Shown: positions 18,113 through 27,267, numbered from the stretch's first letter. The stretch: 64,000 nt of DNA from Kribbella jejuensis (GCF_006715085.1 NZ_VFMM01000001.1:3534001-3598000), one strand, 5' to 3'. Notes: generated from the letters alone by a model not told the origin. Made by a program: numbers and translations.

Positions 18113-18517
18113 CTAGGCGGTGTGCGCCAGCTGCACCTGGCGCACGCGGTTCGCGAGCCGGGCCAGCCGGATGGTCGCGATGTTCCGGTACGCCGGACGC
18201 AGGACCGTCGCCAGCGGCCCGGACTGCTCGAACGTGTGGGTGACCCGGCTGTCCGCACCGATGGTCCACGTGCCGACCTCACGGAAGCCTGGGACCTGCC
18301 AGACGATCTCGACGCGGTCCGTCTCGACGACCGTGTACTGGAGCTCGCCCGAGAAGCCCAGGCGCACGCGGAGCGCATAGCGAGTCCCCGGGTTCGTCTC
18401 GCGCGGGCCGTCGATGGCGAGGAACGCCTCGTTCCACTCCGGCAGACCTAGGGCGTCGAGCAGCACCTGCCGGATCGCTGCCTGGCCTGCGTGGATGGTC
18501 TCGGTGGCCTGTTCCAT
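18113..18517 (-). CDS. SRPBCC-like (START/polyketide cyclase fold) protein
   Basis: The 134-residue protein shows the pattern of the helix-grip fold: a helix, a beta-rich middle (TRYALRVRLGFSGELQYTVVETDRVEIVWQVPG, then GTWTIGADSRVTHTFEQSG) and a long C-terminal helix. Such proteins bind hydrophobic ligands in a cavity. It lies 2 bases after the MarR gene and 9 before the hydrolase, so it is probably co-transcribed. Its role may be lipid or aromatic handling, consistent with the divergent acyl-CoA synthetase; this is inference. Confidence 0.65.
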   Translation of the reverse strand: MEQATETIHAGQAAIRQVLLDALGLPEWNEAFLAIDGPRETNPGTRYALRVRLGFSGELQYTVVETDRVEIVWQVPGFREVGTWTIGADSRVTHTFEQSGPLATVLRPAYRNIATIRLARLANRVRQVQLAHTA

Positions 18518-18519
18518 GA

Positions 18520-18996
18520 CTAGTTCTCCTGATGGGCGAGTGCTGGATCCCGGCGCCGGGCCAACGCGGCGCCCGTCGGGAAGGCGTCGGCGAGCGAGCG
18601 GAGGGTGCTGATGGTCTCGTCGAGCGCGTGGCCGGCGAGATTGTCGTGCAGCGTGCGATGCAACCGGTTCTCCGCGGTGACGATGCGGCGGTGCAATGCC
18701 CGCCCTTCTGGGGTCAGGCGGAGTGTCAGGTAGCGCCGGTCGACCTTGTCGATATCGCGTTTCACCAAGCCCTGGGCGACCAGGCGATCGACGAGACGGC
18801 TCGGGCTGTTGCCGGTCTCGCAGACGAGCAGACCGCCGAGCGCGTTCAGTGTCATCGGGCCGTGGTCGCGAAGGACGCGCAGAACCTCTGCCTGCGAAGG
18901 CGTGATGCCCAGCGGGCGCAACTCGGCGGCGAGCAGCCGATTGCCCTCGCGCTGGATCGCCAGCACGAGATAGCGAAACTCCTCGACAACCTTCAT
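18520..18996 (-). CDS. MarR-family transcriptional regulator
   Basis: The 158-residue product has a winged helix (GITPSQAEVLRVLRDHGPMTLNALGGLL; NSPSRLVDRLVAQGLVKRDIDKVDRRYLTLRLTPEGRAL) flanked by dimerisation helices. It leads the operon with the SRPBCC and hydrolase genes and faces the acyl-CoA synthetase. I chose ATG 18996: a -10 TAATAT lies 7 bases upstream, so the mRNA is probably leaderless. A perfect palindrome filling the promoter spacer is a likely autoregulatory operator. Upstream in-frame readings cross this promoter and are discarded. Confidence 0.92.
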   Translation of the reverse strand: MKVVEEFRYLVLAIQREGNRLLAAELRPLGITPSQAEVLRVLRDHGPMTLNALGGLLVCETGNSPSRLVDRLVAQGLVKRDIDKVDRRYLTLRLTPEGRALHRRIVTAENRLHRTLHDNLAGHALDETISTLRSLADAFPTGAALARRRDPALAHQEN

Positions 18997-19002
18997 GGCA
19001 GA

Positions 19003-19031
19003 TATATTACACGACACACATGTCGTGTCAT
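19003..19031 (-). promoter_or_regulatory. marR-operon promoter with palindromic operator
   Basis: On the minus strand ATGACA (19026-19031) and TAATAT (19003-19008) are 17 bases apart, and the MarR ATG follows 7 bases after the -10. The spacer is filled by ACACGACACACATGTCGTGT (19009-19028), a perfect 8-bp inverted repeat with 4-base centre. This is the expected size and place of a MarR dimer site. It also lies about 120 bases before the divergent acyl-CoA synthetase. Confidence 0.8.
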
Positions 19032-19149
19032 CTATCTGGCGTGAGTGTCTTCCGGTTGTTGTTGCCTGCGGCTCCAGTTCCGGACGAGTTCCGGAGAAAG
19101 TCCGGTCAAGGTCATGGTCAAGGTGCAGCGCGGCTGGCACAGTGGCTTC

Positions 19150-20775
19150 ATGAAGGGTCTGATGCAGAACTACCAACTGTCGCTGGACACGATCTTCCGC
19201 CGGGCCGAGCAGTTCTACCCGGACAAGACCGTCCATACCGGCGGTCCGGCGCCGACCACGCTGACGTACGCCGAGTGGGCCGATCGGACCAGACGCCTGG
19301 GCGGGGTGCTGGACACACTCGGGATCAGCTCCGACGGCCGGGTCGCGACCTTCGCGTGGAACTCCGGCCGCCACCTCGAGCTGTATTTCGCCGCGCCGTG
19401 CACCGGCCGGGTGCTGCACACGCTCAACATCAGACTCTTCCCCGACCAGGTTGTGTACATCGCGAACCATGCCGAGGACGAGGTCGTGTTCGTCGACCGA
19501 TCGCTGCTCGGTCTGTTCCTGCCGTTGCTCGAGCGGATGCCGCAGGTGCGGCATGTCGTGGTGATGAATGACTTGCCGCCGGGCGCTCCGGGGGTCGACG
19601 TCCCGGACGACCCGCGGTTCCACGACTACGAGGAGCTGGTGGCGGCCGCGTCACCGGTGGAGTTCCACGTCGCGGACGAGAACCAGGCCGCCGCGATGTG
19701 CTACACGAGCGGTACGACGGGCAACCCGAAGGGTGTCGTCTATTCCCATCGGTCCACCTGGCTGCACTCGATCGGGGTGCTGACCAACGCCGGCATCGGA
19801 CTGGACGAGACCGACACCGTGATGCCGGTCGTGCCGATGTTCCATGCGAATGCGTGGGGCCTGGCGCATGCCGCACCGATGGCCGGCGCGTCGCTGGTCT
19901 TCCCGGGTCCGGACATGAGCCCGCAGGGGATCCTGAAGCTCCTCGTGGAGCAGGAGGTGACGCTGTCGGCCGGCGTACCGACGATCTGGCAGGGATTGTT
20001 GCCGCTGCTCGACGGGGTCGAGTTGCCGAAGCTGCGGCGGATCCCGTGCGGTGGTTCCGCTGTACCGGAGGCGCTGTCGGAGGCGTTCCGGAAGAAGCTC
20101 GGCCGGCCGATCCTGCAGGCGTGGGGGATGACCGAGACCAGTCCGGTGGCGACCGCGTCGCATGTCCCCGCGCGCAACAGGAACCTTCCGGAGGAGGAGC
20201 AAGCGCATCTCCGAGCGCGGGCCGGTCTGCCGTTGCCGGGCGTGGAGGTCCGGATCGTCGAGCCCGGCTCGATCACACCGCTGCCGTGGGACGACGAGGC
20301 GACGGGCGAGCTGCAGGTCCGGGGCCCGTGGATCGCCGCGGAGTACTACCAACCGGACGACGGTGCGCAGTTGAACACTGAGGACGGCTGGATGCGCACG
20401 GGCGACGTCGCCGCGATCGACCGGTACGGCTCGGTCCGGATCGTTGACCGCACCAAGGATCTGGTGAAGTCAGGTGGCGAGTGGATCAGCTCCGTCGAGC
20501 TGGAGAACCTATTGATGGCTCACCCTGCGGTGAAGGAGGCGGCCGTCATCGGGGTACCGCACCCGAAGTGGGACGAGCGCCCGCTGGCGTGCGTCGTCCT
20601 TCAGGAGGGCTCGACCGTGACTGGCGAGGAGATCCTTGACTACCTACGGCCGCAGGTCGCGAAGTGGTGGCTGCCAGACGCGGTCGAGTTCATCGAAGAG
20701 GTCCCCAAGACCTCGGTCGGGAAGTTCTCCAAAAAGGACCTGCGCACCCGGTTCGCCAACTACCACCTGAGCTAG
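19150..20775 (+). CDS. Long-chain fatty acid-CoA ligase (AMP-forming)
   Basis: This ANL-superfamily enzyme activates a fatty acid with ATP to an acyl-adenylate and then to acyl-CoA. Visible motifs are [11 protein letters not shown] (phosphate loop), WGMTETSP (A5), [12 protein letters not shown] (A7 hinge aspartate) and the catalytic C-terminal Lys in [14 protein letters not shown]. The start at ATG 19150 (541 residues) gives the usual N-terminus [23 protein letters not shown] 19114 is an alternative. It faces the MarR operon and shares its regulatory region, suggesting control by acyl or aromatic ligands. Confidence 0.92.
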   Translation: MKGLMQNYQLSLDTIFRRAEQFYPDKTVHTGGPAPTTLTYAEWADRTRRLGGVLDTLGISSDGRVATFAWNSGRHLELYFAAPCTGRVLHTLNIRLFPDQVVYIANHAEDEVVFVDRSLLGLFLPLLERMPQVRHVVVMNDLPPGAPGVDVPDDPRFHDYEELVAAASPVEFHVADENQAAAMCYTSGTTGNPKGVVYSHRSTWLHSIGVLTNAGIGLDETDTVMPVVPMFHANAWGLAHAAPMAGASLVFPGPDMSPQGILKLLVEQEVTLSAGVPTIWQGLLPLLDGVELPKLRRIPCGGSAVPEALSEAFRKKLGRPILQAWGMTETSPVATASHVPARNRNLPEEEQAHLRARAGLPLPGVEVRIVEPGSITPLPWDDEATGELQVRGPWIAAEYYQPDDGAQLNTEDGWMRTGDVAAIDRYGSVRIVDRTKDLVKSGGEWISSVELENLLMAHPAVKEAAVIGVPHPKWDERPLACVVLQEGSTVTGEEILDYLRPQVAKWWLPDAVEFIEEVPKTSVGKFSKKDLRTRFANYHLS

Positions 20776-20801
20776 GTTTGTTGCCGTCGGCATCCTGCTG
20801 G

Positions 20802-21617
20802 TCAGGAGAAGTCGACGCCGAAATGATTGCGGAGGTGTAGCAGGGTCGCGTCGACGAACTCGTTCGGCCAGGCGTTGCCGGTGAGCTTGGCCAGTGCGGT
20901 GCCGCGGGTGATGAACTGGCGGCAGATGTACTGGTTCGCCGTGATGATGTCGGACGGGTCGGTCCCGGCTGCGGGGATAGCCTCGAGTGCGGCGCGCTGC
21001 TCGTCGGACAGCAGCGCGTTCAGGCGTTTGGCTCCGCCGGTCCGGCGTACGCCGCGTTCGGCGAGCATCAGTGCGATGAGCTGGTCGCGTACGACGCCGA
21101 CGCCCTGGTTGCCGACGATCCGCTCGTCACGCCCGAGCACCGTGACGAGATTGCCGAGGAAGTAGAAGAACAGCCTCACGTTGACCGCGGGCCAGTACGG
21201 TTCGCCCGGCCGGCCGCCCAGAGGTGGGATGTCGCCGTCTGGGAAGAGCGTCCCGTCCCGGTCGAACAGCACCCGCACCCCGTCGTACTGGAACCGGTCG
21301 AACGCCGCGAGCGGGTGCGCGACGAGATCGACGTGCAGCCAGTCGGCGGTGATCCCCAGCCCGCCGATCAGCCCGGGCACCCGATCCGCGTGCACGGTAG
21401 GCCCGGTGAGCTTGCGCAGTACGTCGTCCCAGTGCTGCTCGAACCAGTCGATGCTGTGGTCCGTGACGACCAGGTGTACGTCGACGTCGCTGAAGCGGTC
21501 CGCCTGACCGGTGCCGTAGCTGCCGATCAGGTACACCGCGAGGATCCGCTCGTCTGCGGGCAGCAGGTCCCGGGCGCGCACGATGACTTCCCGTTGCCGA
21601 TCGTCCCCAGTGGTCAT
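20802..21617 (-). CDS. Nucleotidyltransferase-domain protein
   Basis: From ATG 21617 the product is 271 residues. The N-terminal MNT/NTP-transferase motif is clear: GSYGTGQADRFSDVDVHLVV, with the GS and DxD metal ligands, and a further acidic strand (LHVDLVAHP). The C-terminal half is helical. It resembles streptomycin-adenylyltransferase-like proteins, but the target is unknown. It is divergent from dnaX with an 81-base gap and converges with the acyl-CoA ligase. Confidence 0.8.
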   Translation of the reverse strand: MTTGDDRQREVIVRARDLLPADERILAVYLIGSYGTGQADRFSDVDVHLVVTDHSIDWFEQHWDDVLRKLTGPTVHADRVPGLIGGLGITADWLHVDLVAHPLAAFDRFQYDGVRVLFDRDGTLFPDGDIPPLGGRPGEPYWPAVNVRLFFYFLGNLVTVLGRDERIVGNQGVGVVRDQLIALMLAERGVRRTGGAKRLNALLSDEQRAALEAIPAAGTDPSDIITANQYICRQFITRGTALAKLTGNAWPNEFVDATLLHLRNHFGVDFS

Positions 21618-21686
21618 CGGGCCAGCGTAGGTCGCCGCCGAGCCGAGGCTCGGCGGGCGTGGACGGGAACTGTCGCCGGGCAGCGC

Positions 21687-21698
21687 TAGGGTTGCGGC
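21687..21698 (+). promoter_or_regulatory. Probable leaderless promoter of dnaX
   Basis: TAGGGT (21687-21692) matches the actinobacterial TANNNT -10 box, and the GTG start of dnaX follows 6 bases later. No Shine-Dalgarno is present, which fits a leaderless transcript. Confidence 0.5.
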
Positions 21699-24600
21699 GT
21701 GGAAGCGCCCCTTGCCTTGTATCGCCGGTATCGCCCGGAAACCTTCGCGGAGGTGATCGGGCAGGAACATGTCACCGCGCCGCTGCGGAACGCGTTGAGC
21801 AACAACCGGGTCAATCACGCCTACCTGTTCTCCGGCCCGCGTGGCTGTGGAAAGACCACAAGTGCGCGGATCCTCGCCCGGGCGATCAACTGCGAGAAAG
21901 GCCCGATCGCCGAGCCGTGCGGGGTGTGCAAGTCCTGCACCGACCTCGCTCGCGGCGGGCCGGGCAGCATCGACGTGATCGAGATCGACGCGGCATCGCA
22001 CGGTGGTGTCGACGACGCCCGCGACCTGCGGGAGCGGGCGTTCTTCGCGCCGGTCGAGAGCCGCTACAAGATCTACATCATCGACGAGGCGCACATGGTG
22101 ACCACGCAGGGCTTCAACGCCCTGCTCAAACTGGTCGAAGAGCCGCCGCCACACCTCAAGTTCATCTTCGCCACCACCGAGCCCGACAAGGTCATCGGGA
22201 CGATCCGGTCGCGGACGCACCACTACCCGTTCCGGCTGGTGCCGCCGAAGGTGCTCGCCGACTACATGGCGACGCTGTGCGAGGCGGAAGGTGTCGCGAT
22301 CGCGCCTGCCGCGCTTCCGCTCGTCGTGCGGGCGGGTGCTGGTTCGGTGCGTGACTCGCTGAGCGTGCTCGACCAGCTGATCGGCGGGGCGGGGCCGGAG
22401 GGCGTGACGTACGAGTTGGCCGTCGCGCTGCTCGGGTTCACGCCGGACTCGCTGCTCGACGCGTGCGTGGACGGGTTCGCGGCGCATGACAGCGCCGCGG
22501 TGTTCGAGACGGTCGAGAAGGTCATCGAGACCGGGCAGGACCCGAAGCGGTTCGCCGAGGACCTGCTGCGGCGGCTGCGGGACCTCGTCATCCTGTCCGC
22601 CGTACCGACCGCTGTGATGTCCGGCCTGATCGACGCGGCCGAGGACCAGGGCGAGCGCCTGCAGACCCAGGCCGCCGGGATCGGCCCAGCTGAGCTGACC
22701 CGCGCGGCGGACATCGTCGCGGCCGGCCTGCTGGAGATGCGCGGCGCTACGGCGCCTCGGCTGCAGCTCGAGCTGATCTGCGCCAAGGTCCTCCTGCCCG
22801 GAGCCGACGACTCGACCAACGGCATCCAGGCCCGCCTCGACCGCATCGAACGCCGGCTGACGATCGAAGCCGCGACAGGTACGTCGGAGGCAGCCGGTAC
22901 GACGTCATACCCGCAGCCGGTCGCATCCGCCCCTGCCGCCGCCCCTGCCGCCGCCCCTACCGCCGCCGCCACGAGCCGTGCCGCGGCGCGGGCCGCCGCC
23001 GGCGCGGGCCCTCGCTCAGCTCCGAGCGGAGCCGCGCCGACCGACGCCCCTGGTCCCAGCACACGTACTAATGCCGGCGGAGGCGACGCGACCGCCGATG
23101 GATCTTCCAGCGCCGGCATGCCCGCGATCGGGCCGGCCGACGCCGACGTCTCTGCGAGCGCGGCAGCTGACGCCGACGCCCCTGCGAGCGGTGGCGCCCG
23201 CGGGGGCACGCCTGTCCCAGGTGAAGCCGGGACGGCGGCTGCTGTGCCGGTCGCTCAGGCGGACTCATCGGGTCGGGCCGCGGGCGGCGCGGCGGGCGGC
23301 GAAGGAACTGGAGTTGGCTCGGGAGCTGAGGCCTCTTCCGTTGGAGCAACCGGTGTAGGCAGCACAGCTGCCGGTGGGGCGCAGAGGGGCGGTCCCGGTA
23401 GCGGTGCGGGGGCCGCGGGTGGCGCTCGTACGGGTGCTTGGGGTGATGAGCCTGCGGACTCCGAGACCGGCGACGGCCGTGGGAGTTCGGCTTCTGGAGC
23501 GCCCAATGCTCAGGTAACCACCACGTCCCCTACTAATGCTCCGGCCGCTGGTGGGCCTGCGGCCGGTGCGGCGTCGGGGACTGTTGGGCTGGCGGATATT
23601 CGGCGGTTGTGGCCTGAGGTCTTGGAGGCAGTCAAGGCCAAGCGGCGGTTTGCCTGGATCATGTTGAGCCAGAATGCTCAGGTCATCGCGATCGACGAGC
23701 AGACGCTGACTCTCGGTCTGGTGAATGCGGGGGCTCGGGAGAGCTTCGCGCGTTCTGGAAGTGATGAGATCTTGCGTCAGGCGATGATCGACACCATCGG
23801 CGTCAACCGTCGCGTCGAAGCAGTCGTCGACCCGTCCACCGACCCAGGCGCCGGAGGTGGGTCGACCGGAGGCCCCAGCGGTCGGCCCGGCCCGCAGTCG
23901 ACCGGCCCCCAAGCAGGTGGCCCGGGAGGAGCAAGCCACACCGGCTCACCAACAGCCCAAGGCACTCCTGGGACAGGTGCTGCTGGAGCGCCCGGCGCCG
24001 GCGGTCCGGTTGCTGGTGGCCCTGCCGGCGGCGCACCAGGCGTCGATCCTGAGGCCAGCGGTACTGACGCAGACGGTTACGGCACGGCCGGACGCGGTTC
24101 CGGTCGACCTGATGCAGACACTGCTGCCGGCGCTGGCGGGCCTGGAGTTGGCGGAGCGTTCGCTGGGAGTCCGGGGGGTGCCGGAGCTGCAGTAGGTGGT
24201 GTGGGTTCGGGACCTGGTGGTGCAGGGTCGGCTGGCTCGGGAGATCCGGCTGGCTCGGGAGATTCGGGGTACGGGGCGCTCGGTGGTGGGGTTGCCCCCG
24301 GCGGCGCTCAGTCGGGCACCGCGGGCTCTGGCGGGTCCGCGGGTTCTGCTTCGTCGGCCGCAGGCGTGCGGCCTGTTCGGGCTGGAGCTGCTGGGGCGGC
24401 GGCCGGTGCCGGAGCTGCAGGTACCGGAGCCGGCGCTGGTGGGGCAGCCGGTGCCGGGGTTGGCGCCGCGGGGGCCGGGTCGGTCGCTGGAGCTGCGGCT
24501 CGGACTGGGGAGTGGGGGAACGGGGCTGCGGTTGAGCTGCGGGAGCCGCCGGATTCCGAGTACGACGATGTGCCGCCGGAGGAACCGTGGGAGGACGGCC

Positions 24601-24938
24601 CGATCGGGCATTCCGCCCAGCAAGCAGCCCGGCAGGCCGCGCAGCAGGCGGGACTCCAGGGCGGCCCGCGCACCGGCCAGCAGGGCGGGCAACAGCAGGT
24701 GGACCGGCGGGAGCAGGCGGCTAGTAAGCGGCGCGCGGCTGAGGCGGCGGTGGCTGCTGAGCAGGCTCGGCTGGCGGCGGCCGCGGCTTCGGCGGTGCCT
24801 GAGGTACGCCTGACGCCCGAAGAGGAGGCGGACGCGATCGGTGAGGACGACATGGTCCTCGAAGACGACTCGCGCTCACACACGGATCTCCTACGCGAGA
24901 CACTCGGCGCCCAGATCATCCTGGAAGAGCCCAACTGA
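21699..24938 (+). CDS. dnaX: DNA polymerase III subunit gamma/tau, unusually long
   Basis: The clamp-loader ATPase core occupies residues 1-370: Walker A GPRGCGKTT (46-54), four zinc cysteines (65, 74, 77, 80), YIIDEAHM, and the arginine-finger helix. It loads the sliding clamp and, as tau, ties the polymerase to the helicase. A conserved domain (GLADIRRLWPEVLEAVKAKRR) lies near residues 628-710, and the acidic C-terminal end (LLRETLGAQIILEEPN) is also family-typical. Between them are two Ala/Gly/Pro/Ser/Thr-rich stretches (about 397-625 and 708-945), followed by a Gln/Ala-rich helix. At 1079 residues it is far longer than most actinobacterial DnaX. Confidence 0.96.
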   Translation: MEAPLALYRRYRPETFAEVIGQEHVTAPLRNALSNNRVNHAYLFSGPRGCGKTTSARILARAINCEKGPIAEPCGVCKSCTDLARGGPGSIDVIEIDAASHGGVDDARDLRERAFFAPVESRYKIYIIDEAHMVTTQGFNALLKLVEEPPPHLKFIFATTEPDKVIGTIRSRTHHYPFRLVPPKVLADYMATLCEAEGVAIAPAALPLVVRAGAGSVRDSLSVLDQLIGGAGPEGVTYELAVALLGFTPDSLLDACVDGFAAHDSAAVFETVEKVIETGQDPKRFAEDLLRRLRDLVILSAVPTAVMSGLIDAAEDQGERLQTQAAGIGPAELTRAADIVAAGLLEMRGATAPRLQLELICAKVLLPGADDSTNGIQARLDRIERRLTIEAATGTSEAAGTTSYPQPVASAPAAAPAAAPTAAATSRAAARAAAGAGPRSAPSGAAPTDAPGPSTRTNAGGGDATADGSSSAGMPAIGPADADVSASAAADADAPASGGARGGTPVPGEAGTAAAVPVAQADSSGRAAGGAAGGEGTGVGSGAEASSVGATGVGSTAAGGAQRGGPGSGAGAAGGARTGAWGDEPADSETGDGRGSSASGAPNAQVTTTSPTNAPAAGGPAAGAASGTVGLADIRRLWPEVLEAVKAKRRFAWIMLSQNAQVIAIDEQTLTLGLVNAGARESFARSGSDEILRQAMIDTIGVNRRVEAVVDPSTDPGAGGGSTGGPSGRPGPQSTGPQAGGPGGASHTGSPTAQGTPGTGAAGAPGAGGPVAGGPAGGAPGVDPEASGTDADGYGTAGRGSGRPDADTAAGAGGPGVGGAFAGSPGGAGAAVGGVGSGPGGAGSAGSGDPAGSGDSGYGALGGGVAPGGAQSGTAGSGGSAGSASSAAGVRPVRAGAAGAAAGAGAAGTGAGAGGAAGAGVGAAGAGSVAGAAARTGEWGNGAAVELREPPDSEYDDVPPEEPWEDGPIGHSAQQAARQAAQQAGLQGGPRTGQQGGQQQVDRREQAASKRRAAEAAVAAEQARLAAAAASAVPEVRLTPEEEADAIGEDDMVLEDDSRSHTDLLRETLGAQIILEEPN

Positions 24939-25060
24939 TCTCCCATCCCACCCCATAACCCGGCCGCGCCTCCCCGGACTCGGCCGGAGCCAGCCGGTGT
25001 CCCCTGAGCCCGCCCGGCCCACCGAGCCGCCGGAGCTGGCCGAGCCGCCGAAGCTGACCG

Positions 25061-25466
25061 GCGCCACCCGACGCCACCCGGCGCCACGCGACGCCACCCG
25101 ACGCCACCCGACGCACCCGGAGCTGCCCGGAGCTGCCCGGAGCTGCCCGGCCGAGCGAGCTGCCGAGCCGCCCGACCCACCGAGCCGCCCGACCCACCGA
25201 GCCGCCCGACCCACCGAGCCGCCGAGCCATCGGAGCGGACCGGAGCCGCCGGAGAGTCTGGAGCTGCCCGAACCGCCCGGCTGCCGCCCGGAATCCCGGA
25301 GCCGTCCGGGTTACCCGAGCCGTCCGGGCTACCCGAGCCGCCCGATGCCGCCGGAGCTGACCGGCGCCGGAGTTGACCGGAACCGCCGGAGCTGACCGGA
25401 GCCGCCCGAGCTGACCGGAGCCGCCCGAACTGACCGGAGCCGCCCGAGCTGACCGGAACCGGCCGA
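25061..25466. repeat. Mosaic of short tandem repeats, non-coding
   Basis: Within the 999-base dnaX-ybaB gap five adjacent short arrays follow each other: six 10-base units around ACGCCACCCG (25061-25120); three of AGCTGCCCGG (25121-25150); three and a half of a 17-base CCGAGCCGCCCGACCCA unit (25163-25229); two of an 18-base unit (25301-25336); and four of a 19-base GCTGACCGGAGCCGCCCGA unit (25391-25466). All share a CCGAGC/CCGGAGC core. Unit lengths mostly are not multiples of three and no start codon with a ribosome site serves them, so they are unlikely to be coding. There are no unique spacers, so this is not CRISPR. Confidence 0.85.
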
Positions 25467-25715
25467 GCTACCCGAGTCGGCCGGCGCCGCCCGGAGCCGG
25501 CCTGGCTGTCGGGTCGGTTGATCGTGGGGGTCGGTGGTGTGTTGTTGAGGAGGCTGGCCAAGGTGGGCTGGCGGGGGTGCCGGATGGGTGTGCTCGGGGA
25601 CGTGAAGCGGGGTGCGGGACGGTGATGACGTTGCGGACTGTGGAGTGACGGCCGGCTTGCCCTCGGGTCTCGACGATGCTCCAGTCGTGCGGGAGGCCCG
25701 GTGGGTTGGTGGTGG
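25467..25715. other. Gap between repeat mosaic and DnaA-box cluster
   Basis: The G/T-rich + strand here contains no convincing gene, promoter or hairpin. Open frames crossing it on both strands lack ribosome-binding sites and run into the repeat arrays. Confidence 0.4.
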
Positions 25716-25810
25716 TTCACAGGGCTTCCACAGGGTGGGTGGGAGCGTGACGGTGGGTGTCCACAGGTTTACGGGGGTGTGGATGGAATTGTGCACAGGG
25801 TTGTGGATAA
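25716..25810. promoter_or_regulatory. Cluster of DnaA-box-like sequences
   Basis: Six 9-mers close to the DnaA box TT(A/G)TCCACA lie within 95 bases: TTCACA (25716-25721), CTTCCACA (25725-25732), GTGTCCACA (25757-25765), the reverse CCATCCACA (25778-25786), TTGTGCACA (25789-25797), and a perfect reverse TTATCCACAA (25801-25810). They end about 130 bases before ybaB. No dnaA or dnaN is nearby, so this is unlikely to be oriC itself. It may titrate DnaA or place the ybaB-recR operon under DnaA control. Confidence 0.6.
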
Positions 25811-25937
25811 GTTTGGGGAGACTGGGCGGTTTCCGGGGGTGGGTGGGGTTGTCGGGGGGACAGGCTAGTGTTGAGGCTCCGGCTTTGGGTTGGTTTGATG
25901 CCGGCGTCAGGGAAGCGGTTCGGACGAGGAGATCGCA

Positions 25938-26666
25938 GTGTTCGACGGTGGCGGTGCTGGGGGCTTCGACATGTCCAACCTGCTCGCGCAGGCGCAGGCG
26001 ATGCAGAACCAGTTGATGGAGGCTCAGGCCGACCTCGAGGAGCAGGAGATCGAGGGATCGGCGGGCGGTGGTCTGGTGACCGCGCTGGTGTCGGGCACGG
26101 GTGAGCTGCTCAGCCTGGACATCAAGAAGGAAGCCGTCGATCCGGACGACACCGAGACGCTAGCCGATCTCATCGTCGCCGCGGTTCGGGACGCCTCGGA
26201 GAATGCCAAGCAGGCCGCAGCCGCGGCGATGGGTCCGCTCGCCGGTGGGCTGGGCGGCGCGTTCGGTGAGGGCGGCTTCCCGGGGTTCGGTGGCGGCGCG
26301 CCGTCGGCGCCGGCCGGGTTCGGACTGCCGAGCGCAACTCGTCCCGCTGTCGCGGCCGGTGAGGACGAGCCGACGACCCCGGCCACAGGCGAGACCGGCA
26401 CGGGCGAGGGCCGCAACCCCGGCACGGGCGACACGAGCACGGGCAACGCGAGCGCGGGCGCAGGCGACGCGAGTACGGGCAATGCGGGCGCGGGCGGTGC
26501 GGGCGCGGGCGACGCGAGTACGGGCAACGCAGGCGCGGGTAACCCGAGCGCGGGCAACGCAGGCGCGAGTGACCCGAGTGCGGGTGGCCCGGGTGAGGGT
26601 AGGCGGGGTGTCGGGTTTGTTAACCCGGGGAGCTCGGCCGGCGGCGTCGGTCAGAACCCGGGCTGA
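25938..26666 (+). CDS. ybaB: YbaB/EbfC nucleoid-associated protein with long repetitive tail
   Basis: Residues 1-105 are the YbaB/EbfC DNA-binding domain ([51 protein letters not shown]), a dimeric tweezer-like protein usually encoded next to recR. Typical length is 100-120 residues. Here about 130 further residues follow: a Gly/Phe/Pro linker, then imperfect repeats of [16 protein letters not shown] type encoded by 9- to 18-base units (26400-26600). The GTG start has GAGGAG upstream. One base separates its stop from recR. The tail is probably disordered; its role is unknown. Confidence 0.9.
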   Translation: MFDGGGAGGFDMSNLLAQAQAMQNQLMEAQADLEEQEIEGSAGGGLVTALVSGTGELLSLDIKKEAVDPDDTETLADLIVAAVRDASENAKQAAAAAMGPLAGGLGGAFGEGGFPGFGGGAPSAPAGFGLPSATRPAVAAGEDEPTTPATGETGTGEGRNPGTGDTSTGNASAGAGDASTGNAGAGGAGAGDASTGNAGAGNPSAGNAGASDPSAGGPGEGRRGVGFVNPGSSAGGVGQNPG

Positions 26667-26667
26667 C

Positions 26668-27267
26668 GTGTACGAGGGTGCCGTTCAGGATTTGATCGAC
26701 GAGTTGGGGCGGCTGCCGGGGGTGGGGCCGAAGTCGGCGCAGCGGATTGCGTTTCATCTGCTCGCGGCGGACGAGACCGACGTACGGCGGTTGGCGCATG
26801 TGCTCGTGCAGGTCAAGGAGAAGGTCAAGTTCTGCGAGATCTGCGGCAACGTCGCGGAGGAGGCGCAGTGCCGGATCTGCCGGGACCCGCGCCGCGACCT
26901 GAGCCTGATCTGTGTGGTCGAAGAGGCCAAGGACGTGGTGGCGATCGAGCGCACCCGCGAGTTCCGTGGCCGGTACCACGTGCTCGGCGGGGCGATCTCG
27001 CCGATCGAGGGCGTCGGGCCCGACGAACTGCGGATCAAGGAGCTGATGCAGCGGCTGGCCAGCGGTGAGGTGACCGAGATCATCCTGGCCACCGACCCGA
27101 ACCTCGAGGGCGAGGCGACCGCGACGTACCTGAGCCGCCTGCTGCGGCCCATGGGCTTGCGCGTGACCCGATTGGCTAGTGGACTTCCTGTAGGCGGTGA
27201 TCTCGAGTACGCGGACGAGGTCACACTCGGACGGGCGTTTGAAGGGCGACGATCGATCGATGACTGA
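26668..27267 (+). CDS. recR: Recombination mediator RecR
   Basis: RecR works with RecO/RecF to load RecA on gapped DNA. The 199-residue product has a helix-hairpin-helix ([20 protein letters not shown], 13-32), the C4 zinc finger (C56, C59, C68, C71), a Toprim domain ([29 protein letters not shown]) and the C-terminal [23 protein letters not shown] chose GTG 26668, directly after the ybaB stop, because it gives the normal family length; longer readings upstream overlap ybaB in another frame. It overlaps the next gene by 8 bases. Confidence 0.97.
   Translation: MYEGAVQDLIDELGRLPGVGPKSAQRIAFHLLAADETDVRRLAHVLVQVKEKVKFCEICGNVAEEAQCRICRDPRRDLSLICVVEEAKDVVAIERTREFRGRYHVLGGAISPIEGVGPDELRIKELMQRLASGEVTEIILATDPNLEGEATATYLSRLLRPMGLRVTRLASGLPVGGDLEYADEVTLGRAFEGRRSIDD

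Noticed and set aside
22890..24530. Programmed frameshift or broken reading frame in dnaX
   Set aside because: The frame stays open through both low-complexity stretches and ends with the family's conserved C-terminus; no slippery A-rich site is visible.
25061..25466. CRISPR array
   Set aside because: Units are directly adjacent with no unique spacers and no cas genes are present.
24308..25720. 470-codon minus-strand and 184-codon plus-strand frames through the repeat mosaic
   Set aside because: Composition is pure repeat translation, starts lie inside dnaX or lack ribosome sites, and array unit lengths mostly break any reading frame.
25716..25810. Chromosomal oriC
   Set aside because: dnaA and dnaN are absent, there are only six imperfect boxes, and no AT-rich unwinding region is seen.
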